A stretch of 64,000 bases of DNA from Mesorhizobium sp. B4-1-4. GTDB taxonomy: Bacteria > Pseudomonadota > Alphaproteobacteria > Rhizobiales > Rhizobiaceae. The number at the start of each line of letters is the position of its first letter. The first letter of the stretch is position 1. Both the position numbers and the translations under genes were made by a program. The stretch lies in contig NZ_CP083950.1 in the NCBI RefSeq assembly GCF_006439395.2, positions 3,906,001 through 3,970,000 on the forward strand, given 5' to 3'. Below the pieces are notes generated by a model that searched no databases, was not told where the DNA came from, and saw nothing but the letters and a program-made list of their open reading frames with translations. Shown here in pieces: positions 39,943 to 47,482 of this stretch.

Positions 39943-42075
39943 ATGAAGAAGCTTGCCGCCATTGCCGCCCTTTCGGCATCGACGCTTGGCCTGTCGGCCG
40001 GCACATCCTTTGCCGACTACACACTGAACATCCTGCACATCAACGACTGGCACAGCCGCATCGAAGGCAACAATAAATATGAAACGACCTGCTCGGCCGA
40101 CGAAGAGACCAAGGGCGAGTGCATCGGCGGCGCGGGCCGGCTGATCACCGCGATCGCCCAGGAACGCAAGAAGCTCCAGGGCCAGAACGTGCTCTTGCTC
40201 AGCGCCGGCGACAATTTCCAGGGCTCACTGTTCTATACGACCTACAAGGGCAAGGTCGAAGGCGAGTTTCTCAACGACATGAAGTTCGACGCCATGGCGC
40301 TCGGCAACCACGAGTTCGACGACGGCGAAGCGGCGCTGGCGCCGTTCCTCGACATGATCAAATTCCCCGTGCTTGGCGCCAACGTGAAAGCCAACGCGCA
40401 GTCCAAGCTCGGCGACCGCGTCAAGCCATCGATCGTCGTGGAAGTCGGCGGCCAGAAGATCGGCATCATCGGCGCCGTCACCAACGACACGCCCGAACTC
40501 GCCTCCCCCGGCCCGAACATCGCAATAGAGAACGACGTCAAGTCGATCACGGCGGAGGTCGAGAAGCTGCAGGCGCAAGGCATCAACAAGATCATCGCCG
40601 TCACCCATATCGGCTACAACAGGGAGCGCGACGTCATCGCCAAAATCCCTGGCATCGATGTCGTTGTCGGCGGCCATAGCCACACGCTTCTGTCCAACAC
40701 CGATCCGAAGGCGGCAGGCCTCTATCCGACGATGGTCGACAACCCCGGCGGCTACAAGGTGCCGGTGGTGCAGGCGGCGTCCTATTCGAAATATCTCGGC
40801 GAGTTCAAGGTCGTGTTCGACGACAATGGCGTGGTCAAATCGGCCAGCGGCGATCCGATCTATCTCGACAAATCGATCACGCCGGATCCCGCCGTGCTCG
40901 CACGCATCAAGGAACTCGGAGGGCCGATCGAGGCCCTGAAGAACAAGGAAGTGGCCGAGACCACCGATGTCATCGACGGCAGCCGCGAGAGTTGCCGCGC
41001 GCGCGAATGCGCGATGGGCAATCTCGTCTCCGACGCCATCCTCGACCGCGTCAAGGGACAGGGCGTCGAGATCGCCATCTCCAATGGCGGTGGCCTGCGC
41101 GCCTCGATCGACAAGGGCACCGTCACCATGGGCGAGGTGCTGACCGTGCTGCCGTTCCAGAACACGCTGGCGACCTTCCAGATTTCCGGCAAGGACCTAG
41201 TTGCCGGGCTGGAGAACGGCCTCAGCCAGATCGAGGACGGCGCCGGACGTTTCCCCCAGGTGGCGGGTCTCAAATATTCCTTCGACAAGTCGGTCGCGCC
41301 CAACGCCGGCCGCGTCAAATCGGTGGAAGTGATGGAAAACGGCGCCTGGGCGCCGATCAATCCCGACAAGGACTATCTGGTCGCCACCAACAATTACGTG
41401 CGCCAGGGCGGCGATGGCTACAAGGTCTTCGCCGACAAGGCCAGGAACGCCTATGATTATGGTCCCGGCCTGGAAACGGTTGTCGCCGATTATCTCGGCG
41501 CCCACCGGCCCTACACGCCCAAGCTCGACGGCCGCATCACCGAGATCGCCGCGACAACAGCTGCAGCTCCCGCTGCCCCGGCAGCCGCACCAGCCAAGCC
41601 GGCCGAGGCGGCTCCGGCGGCCCCGGCACCAGCCGATGCCGCCAAGCCGGCAGAACCGGCGAAACCCGCCGACGCCGCGCCTGCGATGCCGGAGTTGCCC
41701 AGCAATTCAGGCAATATCGCCAACACGCCGCCGGCCATTCCGACGGAAGGAGCACCGCCCCCGCCCGCTCCGCCGGCTGCTGCCCCCGCAACCCCGGCGC
41801 CTGCCGAACCGGCAAAGCCGGCCGAGACCGCCCCGGCCGCGACAGCTCCTGCCGAATCCGCACCGGCAGCACCCATATCATCAGAACCGGCAAAGCCGGC
41901 CGAGGCCGCACCTTCCGGGAGCAGCCATGTCATCGTAACCGGCGACACCTATTGGGATCTGGCCAAAAAGGCCTATGGCGACGCGACCAAATGGAAAGTC
42001 ATCTATGAAGCCAACCAGGGTCAAAGGCCGCATCGGCTTATGCCGGGTGCCACGCTGACCATCCCGGCAAAGTAA
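39943..42075 (+). CDS. Periplasmic 5'-nucleotidase/UDP-sugar hydrolase with C-terminal LysM domain
   Basis: A 710-residue exported two-domain hydrolase plus cell-wall anchor. After a signal peptide (MKKLAAIAALSASTLGLSAG) the metallophosphatase domain shows LNILHINDWHSRIEG, LLSAGDNFQGSLF, LGNHEFDDGEAALAPFLD and HIGYNRERDV/GGHSHTLL, all metal ligands. The 5'-nucleotidase C-terminal domain contains ISNGGGLRASIDKGTVTMGE and the YVRQGGDGYKVF substrate-stacking part. A Pro/Ala-rich linker of about 120 residues follows (residues about 545-665). The end is a LysM-like module (HVIVTGDTYWDLAKKAYGDA, then NQGQRPHRLMPGATLTIPAK), which would tie the enzyme to peptidoglycan. GGGAGA precedes the ATG. The nucleotidase substrate range is not known. 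Confidence 0.92.
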   Translation: MKKLAAIAALSASTLGLSAGTSFADYTLNILHINDWHSRIEGNNKYETTCSADEETKGECIGGAGRLITAIAQERKKLQGQNVLLLSAGDNFQGSLFYTTYKGKVEGEFLNDMKFDAMALGNHEFDDGEAALAPFLDMIKFPVLGANVKANAQSKLGDRVKPSIVVEVGGQKIGIIGAVTNDTPELASPGPNIAIENDVKSITAEVEKLQAQGINKIIAVTHIGYNRERDVIAKIPGIDVVVGGHSHTLLSNTDPKAAGLYPTMVDNPGGYKVPVVQAASYSKYLGEFKVVFDDNGVVKSASGDPIYLDKSITPDPAVLARIKELGGPIEALKNKEVAETTDVIDGSRESCRARECAMGNLVSDAILDRVKGQGVEIAISNGGGLRASIDKGTVTMGEVLTVLPFQNTLATFQISGKDLVAGLENGLSQIEDGAGRFPQVAGLKYSFDKSVAPNAGRVKSVEVMENGAWAPINPDKDYLVATNNYVRQGGDGYKVFADKARNAYDYGPGLETVVADYLGAHRPYTPKLDGRITEIAATTAAAPAAPAAAPAKPAEAAPAAPAPADAAKPAEPAKPADAAPAMPELPSNSGNIANTPPAIPTEGAPPPPAPPAAAPATPAPAEPAKPAETAPAATAPAESAPAAPISSEPAKPAEAAPSGSSHVIVTGDTYWDLAKKAYGDATKWKVIYEANQGQRPHRLMPGATLTIPAK

Positions 42076-42095
42076 CGTCACTTCGCCTTCTCACA

Positions 42096-42130
42096 AACAC
42101 CCGCGCGGGAAACCGGGCGGGTGTTCTGTT
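42096..42130 (+). terminator. Rho-independent terminator of the 5'-nucleotidase gene
   Basis: AACACCCGC (42096-42104) pairs with GCGGGTGTT (42117-42125) with an inner GCGGGAAACCGG loop region, followed by CTGTTTTC. It starts 20 bases after the stop. Confidence 0.85.
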
Positions 42131-42220
42131 TTCGGCTGGAAACGCGATAAGGTGCGGCCAGACGCGGCATTGAAAACCGGCGCTCCATCGCTAGGTTCAC
42201 GCCGTGTCCGGAGAACCCTT

Positions 42221-43282
42221 ATGACGCTAACCACCGCTGTCGATCCCAAAGCCGCCAAGCCGGTTGGCCTGACGGCGGGTCACGCGCCTGCCGGAGCCGG
42301 CAAGGTCGGCGTCATGCTGATCAACCTCGGCACGCCCGACGGCACCGACTTCAAGCCGATGTGGCGCTATCTCAGGGAATTCCTGTCCGATCCGCGCGTC
42401 ATCGAGCTCAACAAAGCGGTCTGGTATCCGATCCTCTACGGCCTGGTGCTCACCACGCGGCCGAAGAAATCGGGCGCCAATTATGCTCGGATCTGGAACC
42501 AGGAGAAGAACGAGTCGCCGCTGCGCACCTACACGTGCGCCCAGTCTGAAAAGCTGGCCGAGGTACTGCGCGACGTTCCCAATGTCGTCGTCGATTGGGC
42601 GATGCGCTACGGCAACCCCTCCACTGCGAGCGTCGCCCAAAATCTGCTCGCGCAAGGCTGCGACCGCATCCTGACCTTTCCGCTCTATCCGCAATATTCG
42701 GCGACGACGACGGCGACCGCCAATGACCAGTTGTTTCGCGCCTTGATGAAGATGCGGGCGGCACCGGCCATCCGCAGCGTGCCGCCCTATTATGCCGAGC
42801 CTGTCTACATCGAGGCGCTCGCCTCCTCGATCGAACGGCATCTGGCAACACTCGATTTCGAACCGGACATCGTCATCACCTCCTATCACGGCATCCCGAA
42901 ACCGTATTCCGACAAGGGCGACCCCTATCAGGCGCATTGCCTGGAAACGACGCGGCTGCTGCGCGAGAAGCTCGGCTGGAGCGAGAGCAGGCTGATCACC
43001 ACCTTCCAGTCCCGCTTCGGCGCGCAGGAGTGGCTGCAGCCCTATACCGACCAGACCGTGGAGAAACTGGGCAAGGACGGCGTCAAGTCGATCGCCATCG
43101 TCAATCCCGGCTTTTCCGTCGACTGCATCGAGACACTGGATGAAATCGGCCGCGAAGCCGCCGAGACCTTCCACCACGCCGGCGGCAAGAATTTCGCCCA
43201 TATCCCTTGCCTCAACGACAGCGCCGAAGGCATGGCGGTAATCGAGGCGATGGTGCGGCGCGAACTGTCCGGCTGGGTCTGA
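42221..43282 (+). CDS. hemH: Ferrochelatase
   Basis: Inserts ferrous iron into protoporphyrin IX, the last step of heme synthesis (353 residues, membrane-associated). Family landmarks are KVGVMLINLGTPDGTDFKPM, REFLSDPRVIELNKAVWYPI, the MRYGNPSTASVAQNLLAQGC stretch, and LTFPLYPQYSATTTATANDQ. The catalytic His is in IVITSYHGIPKPYSDKGDPY, and FQSRFGAQEWLQPYTDQTVE plus the C-terminal HIPCLNDSAEGM close the set. ATG at 42221 has GGAG seven bases upstream; the track's longer form includes the 23 codons before it. No Irr-type motif was found upstream. An FAD oxidoreductase follows 52 bases later. Confidence 0.97.
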   Translation: MTLTTAVDPKAAKPVGLTAGHAPAGAGKVGVMLINLGTPDGTDFKPMWRYLREFLSDPRVIELNKAVWYPILYGLVLTTRPKKSGANYARIWNQEKNESPLRTYTCAQSEKLAEVLRDVPNVVVDWAMRYGNPSTASVAQNLLAQGCDRILTFPLYPQYSATTTATANDQLFRALMKMRAAPAIRSVPPYYAEPVYIEALASSIERHLATLDFEPDIVITSYHGIPKPYSDKGDPYQAHCLETTRLLREKLGWSESRLITTFQSRFGAQEWLQPYTDQTVEKLGKDGVKSIAIVNPGFSVDCIETLDEIGREAAETFHHAGGKNFAHIPCLNDSAEGMAVIEAMVRRELSGWV

Positions 43283-43334
43283 GACCGGAACAACGGCCTC
43301 TCGGCAGCGTTGAGCCGCGCTTCCGGAGAATTCG

Positions 43335-44546
43335 ATGCCCCGCAAACTCGACCTCAGAACTGGCTGGCCCGTCTGGTCCGCCTATCGGGCACCCAGCGTG
43401 CCGACTTCAGCGCTGACCCGCGACGCCAAAGCGGATGTGCTCATCGTCGGCATGGGCATCAGCGGCGCCATGATGGCCGAAGCGCTGACGGCGGACGGCC
43501 ACTCCGTCATCTGCATTGACCGACGCGGACCGCTGAAAGGCTCGACCGCGGCAACCACCGCACTGGTGCAGTTCGAAATCGACCAGCCGCTTTCAATTCT
43601 ATCGAAGATGATCGGCAGGGCCTCCGCCGAGCAGGCCTGGCGGCGCTCACGGCTCGCCGTTTCCAATCTTGCCGCCCGCATAGCCGAACTCGGCATCAAC
43701 TGCGCTCTAAGCCGCTGCCAATCGCTCTATCTGGCCGGCACCATGCTCGGCCCTTCGCAACTCCGGGGCGAGGCCGAGGCGCGGCGGGAGGCCGGCATCG
43801 ACGCGACCTACCTCACATCAGCGCCGTTGGCGCAGACATTTGGCATCGATCGCGATGGCGCCATCCACAGCCACGGCAACATCGCGCTCGATCCATGCAA
43901 GCTGACGGCCGGGCTGTTGCTCAAGGCGCTGGAACGCAAGGCGCGCTTCCACGCCTCAGTCGAAGCGACAAGGATTGAGGACGGCGCCAACGAGGTGGTC
44001 GTGGCCACGAAAGACGGCCCGACCATCACGGCACGACAAATGGTGCTGGCCACCGGCTATGAACTGATCGACATCGTGCCGGCGGCGGCCCACCGGATCA
44101 TCTCGACCTGGGCGATTGCGACCTGCCCGCAGCCGCGAAAGCTCTGGCCCCGGGCAGCCTTCATCTGGGAAGCGTCCGACCCATACCTCTATGTCAGGAC
44201 GACGGCCGACGGCAGGGTCATCTGCGGCGGCGAGGACGAGGATTTCGTCGACGAAACGCGGCGTGACGAGCAGATCGCCGACAAGAGCGCGCGCATCGCC
44301 GCAAAACTTGGCCAGCTGTTTCCGCACCTCGACGTCAGGCCTGAATTCGCCTGGACCGGCTCCTTCGGCACCACGACCACGGGCCTGCCCTATATCGGCG
44401 CCATTCCGAGGCACCCGCGCATTCATGCGGTGATGGGTTATGGCGGCAACGGCATCACCTTCTCGCGCATCGCTTCCGAGATCGTCTCCGCCTCGATCGG
44501 CGGGCTGGACGACACGGATGTAGGACTATTTGCCTTCAACCGTTGA
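43335..44546 (+). CDS. FAD-dependent oxidoreductase (D-amino acid oxidase/GlpD-like family)
   Basis: Flavoenzyme (403 residues) of the DAO superfamily; the substrate is probably an amine or amino acid. The dinucleotide-binding motif is at residue about 35 (DVLIVGMGISGAMMAEALTA), followed by CIDRRGPLKGSTAATTALVQ, which places FAD's ribose contact. The second FAD segment is in ITARQMVLATGYELIDIVP, and the C-terminal flavin-binding region reads HPRIHAVMGYGGNGITFSRI. GGAGA lies before the ATG. It follows hemH by 52 bases in the same direction and may be co-transcribed, but no functional link to heme synthesis is evident. Confidence 0.9.
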   Translation: MPRKLDLRTGWPVWSAYRAPSVPTSALTRDAKADVLIVGMGISGAMMAEALTADGHSVICIDRRGPLKGSTAATTALVQFEIDQPLSILSKMIGRASAEQAWRRSRLAVSNLAARIAELGINCALSRCQSLYLAGTMLGPSQLRGEAEARREAGIDATYLTSAPLAQTFGIDRDGAIHSHGNIALDPCKLTAGLLLKALERKARFHASVEATRIEDGANEVVVATKDGPTITARQMVLATGYELIDIVPAAAHRIISTWAIATCPQPRKLWPRAAFIWEASDPYLYVRTTADGRVICGGEDEDFVDETRRDEQIADKSARIAAKLGQLFPHLDVRPEFAWTGSFGTTTTGLPYIGAIPRHPRIHAVMGYGGNGITFSRIASEIVSASIGGLDDTDVGLFAFNR

Positions 44547-44666
44547 GCGCAACCCGCAAACAATCCCTCATCACCTGATTGTAACGTTGCTGAAACACAC
44601 TTAAGTCTTTGGTGAAGCCGGCTGCGCGGGAATGGCTCTCGCGGTCTGCCTCTGAGGGAGAGCCAA

Positions 44667-45617
44667 ATGGATTTCAGTGGTTTCGATATCGCGGTTGTTG
44701 TTCTGGTCGCGCTTGTCGTGCTGGTGCTGTTCAAGGGCATCAAGACAATTCCGCAAGGCTACAACTATACCGTCGAACGCTTTGGCCGTTACACAAAGAC
44801 ACTGAGCCCGGGCCTCAACCTGATCACGCCCTTCGTTGACCGCATCGGCGCCAAGATGAACATGATGGAGCAGGTGCTCGATGTTCCGAGCCAGGAAATC
44901 ATCACCCGTGACAACGCCATAGTCGGTGTCGACGGCATCGCCTTCTATCAGATACTCAATGCGGCGCAGGCCGCCTATCAGGTCGCCGGCCTGCAGAACG
45001 CCATCCTCAACCTGACGATGACCAATATCCGTACCGTCATGGGTTCGATGGACCTCGATGAGCTGTTGTCGAACCGCGACGCCATCAACGAGCGCCTGCT
45101 GCGCGTCGTCGACGAAGCGGCGCATCCGTGGGGCATCAAGATCACCCGCGTCGAGATCAAGGACATCAATCCGCCAGCCAACCTGATCGAATCGATGGGC
45201 CGCCAGATGACCGCCGAGCGCAACAAGCGCGCGCAGATCCTGGCCGCCGAGGGCCTCAAGCAGTCGCAGATCCTCGAGGCCGAAGGCCGCAAGGAAGCCG
45301 CCTTCCGCGACGCCGAGGCGCGCGAACGCTCCGCCGAGGCCGAAGCCCGCGCCACGCAAGTGGTGTCGGAAGCCATCGCCAAGGGCGACGTGCAGGCGTT
45401 GAATTACTTCGTCGCGCAGAAATACACCGAGGCGCTCGGCAAGATCGGCTCCGCCACCAACAGCAAGATCGTGCTGATGCCTTTCGAGGCGTCGTCGCTG
45501 ATCGGCTCGCTGGGCGGCATCGGCGAGATCGCCCGGGAAGTCTTCAAGGGCGATGGCCCGGCCGGCACGCAACGGCAAGTTTCACGCCCGCCGGTCGTCA
45601 AGCCAAGTGATAACTGA
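44667..45617 (+). CDS. SPFH/Band 7 (stomatin/QmcA-like) membrane protein
   Basis: A 316-residue inner-membrane scaffold protein of the stomatin-prohibitin class, anchored by an N-terminal hairpin-like helix (IAVVVLVALVVLVLFKGIKT). The SPFH domain follows directly (IPQGYNYTVERFGRYTKTLS, PGLNLITPFVDRIGAKMNMM, then LDVPSQEIITRDNAIVGVDG). A long Ala/Glu coiled coil follows (AEGLKQSQILEAEGRKEAAF). Such proteins form ring-shaped oligomers that organise membrane domains and protease complexes. The start has GAGGGAGAGCCAA before it. It lies 24 bases before an NfeD-family gene, the standard partner. Both are likely translated from one mRNA. Confidence 0.93.
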   Translation: MDFSGFDIAVVVLVALVVLVLFKGIKTIPQGYNYTVERFGRYTKTLSPGLNLITPFVDRIGAKMNMMEQVLDVPSQEIITRDNAIVGVDGIAFYQILNAAQAAYQVAGLQNAILNLTMTNIRTVMGSMDLDELLSNRDAINERLLRVVDEAAHPWGIKITRVEIKDINPPANLIESMGRQMTAERNKRAQILAAEGLKQSQILEAEGRKEAAFRDAEARERSAEAEARATQVVSEAIAKGDVQALNYFVAQKYTEALGKIGSATNSKIVLMPFEASSLIGSLGGIGEIAREVFKGDGPAGTQRQVSRPPVVKPSDN

Positions 45618-45641
45618 TGTCATTGTGAGTGGGTCAAGATC

Positions 45642-46106
45642 ATGATCGACCGCATTATTTCCGAACTCGGTCCGTGGAACTGGATGGTTCTGGGCTTCGT
45701 GCTCCTGGTGGTGGAGGTCATCGCGCCGGGCTTCTTCATGCTGTGGATCGGCATCGCCGCCTTGATCGTTGGCGCGGCATCGCTGCTGATCTGGAATGCC
45801 GCCATCTGGAGTTGGCAGGTCCAGGTGCTCGTCTTCCTCGTGCTGTCGCTGGTTTCGGCTTTCATCGGCAAGAAACTGATGGGCGGCCACGACCAGCCGA
45901 GCGATCAGCCGCTGCTCAACCGTCGCGGCGCGCAATTGATCGGCAAGATGGCGACGCTCGCCGAACCGATCCGAGACGGCCGCGGCCGCATCAAGCTCGG
46001 CGACACGCTGTGGCGGGTTTCCGGCCCGGATCTGCCGGCCGGCACGCAGGTGCGCGTCACCGCTGCCGCCGACACCGATCTGGAGCTGACTGTTGAAGCG
46101 GTCTGA
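45642..46106 (+). CDS. NfeD-family membrane protein
   Basis: A 154-residue NfeD-like protein, encoded right after its usual SPFH partner. About three membrane helices fill the N-terminal half (WNWMVLGFVLLVVEVIAPGF, MLWIGIAALIVGAASLL, VQVLVFLVLSLVSAFIG). The C-terminal OB-fold-like domain contains LNRRGAQLIGKMATLAEPIR and RIKLGDTLWRVSGPDLPAGT. NfeD proteins of this short type lack the protease domain of the long form. They are thought to stabilise or regulate SPFH rings. The ribosome-binding site is weak. A family D palindromic element begins 28 bases after the stop. Confidence 0.9.
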   Translation: MIDRIISELGPWNWMVLGFVLLVVEVIAPGFFMLWIGIAALIVGAASLLIWNAAIWSWQVQVLVFLVLSLVSAFIGKKLMGGHDQPSDQPLLNRRGAQLIGKMATLAEPIRDGRGRIKLGDTLWRVSGPDLPAGTQVRVTAAADTDLELTVEAV

Positions 46107-46133
46107 ATTCTTTTTGACAGCACCAACGAGAAA

Positions 46134-46274
46134 GGTGTGTTGAGATTTCAGGTCAGGGCGAGTCGAAAATGGCGGGTTTCGAGAACCGGAGCGGAGCGTG
46201 CTTGAAGCACGTGAGCACCGGAAGCGCAGAAACCCGTCATTTGCAGACCGGTCTCACCTGAATATCAACACACC
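46134..46274. repeat. Long palindromic repeat element (family D)
   Basis: A 141-base imperfect palindrome between the convergent NfeD and kdsD genes. The outer arms are GGTGTGTTGA(G)ATTTCAGGT (46134-46153) and ACCTGAATATCAACACACC (46256-46274). The inner arms are CGGGTTTC/GAAACCCG, and the centre is GCGTGCTTGAAGCACG. Its right arm ends on the first base of the kdsD stop codon. It would fold into a large hairpin in RNA and could separate the two convergent transcripts. I recall similar elements in Mesorhizobium. Confidence 0.85.
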
Positions 46275-47275
46275 TACGCGGCGCCGATGCGCAAGAGGTC
46301 GTGGAAATGAACCACGCCCAGCGGCATGTTGTTCCTGGTCACCACGAGCGCACCGATATTGTGCTCGTTGAGCAGCGCGATTGCCGTACCGGCAAGCGTC
46401 TGAGGGTCGACCGTCTTGGGCGTGCGGGTCATCACCTCGTCCACGATGACATCGGCCAGGTTGCGATGCAGGTTGCGCGCGACGTCACCGTCGGTGATGA
46501 TCCCGGCCAGCTCGCCATTGGCGTCGACGATCAGGACGCAGCCGACCTTCTTTTCCGACAGCGTCATCACCGCCTCCGGCATCTTTGTGCCGAGTACAGC
46601 GAGCGGCATCTGCTCGCCGACCCGCATGATCTCGGAGACCATGGTCAGGTTGGCGCCGAGCTGGCCGCCGGGATGGAAGGTGCGGAAATGATCCGGCGTG
46701 AAACCGCGCGCCTCGAGCAGCGCGATCGCCAGCGCATCGCCCATGACCAGTTGCAGCAACGTCGACGTCGTCGGCGCCAATCCGTGCGGACAGGCCTCGG
46801 GCGTACGCGGCAAAAGCAGCACGATGTCGGCCGCGCGCGCCAGCGCCGATGTCTCGCCGGAGGTGATGGCGATGAGTGGGATGGAGAACCGCCTGGAATA
46901 GGTGACGATGCCCATCATCTCCTTGCTCTCGCCCGACCATGATATGGCGATGATCGCGTCATCCTTGGCGATCATGCCGAGATCGCCATGGTTGGCCTCG
47001 ACGGGATGGACGAAGAAGGCCGGCGTGCCGGTCGAAGCCAGCGTCGCCGCGATCTTGGAGCCGATATGGCCGCTTTTGCCGATACCGGTGACGATCAGTC
47101 GGCCGTCGATCTTCGAGATCATGTCTACGGCCTGCGCGAAAGGCGCGGCCAGTCCGTTCTCGAGCGCTTCGGCCAGAGCGGCGATTCCCGCCTGCTCGGT
47201 TGCCACCGTTCTCAGCGCCGAATCGATCGACGCTTGCCTGTCCAGGGGCTTCTTATCGAGGGATCTCGCATGCAT
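46274..47275 (-). CDS. kdsD: Arabinose-5-phosphate isomerase (KdsD/KpsF family)
   Basis: Interconverts ribulose 5-phosphate and arabinose 5-phosphate, the first step towards KDO of lipopolysaccharide (333 residues). The SIS sugar-isomerase domain (residues about 45-180) shows GRLIVTGIGKSGHIGSKIAA, FVHPVEANHGDLGMIAKDDA and AISWSGESKEMMGIVTYSRR. Two CBS domains follow (ADVIVDEVMTRTPKTVDPQT and an earlier KKVGCVLIVDANGELAG). The first ATG of the frame gives an N-terminus of normal length. The stop codon overlaps the family D palindrome. No other KDO genes are near. The adjacent, divergent gene encodes a beta-barrel outer-membrane protein. Confidence 0.94.
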   Translation of the reverse strand: MHARSLDKKPLDRQASIDSALRTVATEQAGIAALAEALENGLAAPFAQAVDMISKIDGRLIVTGIGKSGHIGSKIAATLASTGTPAFFVHPVEANHGDLGMIAKDDAIIAISWSGESKEMMGIVTYSRRFSIPLIAITSGETSALARAADIVLLLPRTPEACPHGLAPTTSTLLQLVMGDALAIALLEARGFTPDHFRTFHPGGQLGANLTMVSEIMRVGEQMPLAVLGTKMPEAVMTLSEKKVGCVLIVDANGELAGIITDGDVARNLHRNLADVIVDEVMTRTPKTVDPQTLAGTAIALLNEHNIGALVVTRNNMPLGVVHFHDLLRIGAA

Positions 47276-47482
47276 GGATGATGCGATTAGCGCTTTGCCG
47301 TCCGCCTGTCCAACAGAAATGGCGGTGACACCCAGACCGCAGAGGCCTCGCGCGCAACGCGCGAGTCTACGAACAGCGGCGCTTTAGCCGCCCGAACAAC
47401 CGCTACCTCAACCCTCCGTTAACCATCCCCATTTACGGTTCGGTAAGTATGGCGCGCGGGCGCCGCGCAAGCAGTGGTGGCG

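Noticed and set aside
47428..47455. A CtrA-like site (TTAACC...) upstream of the beta-barrel gene.
   Set aside because: The second half-site does not match TTAA; only one half is present.
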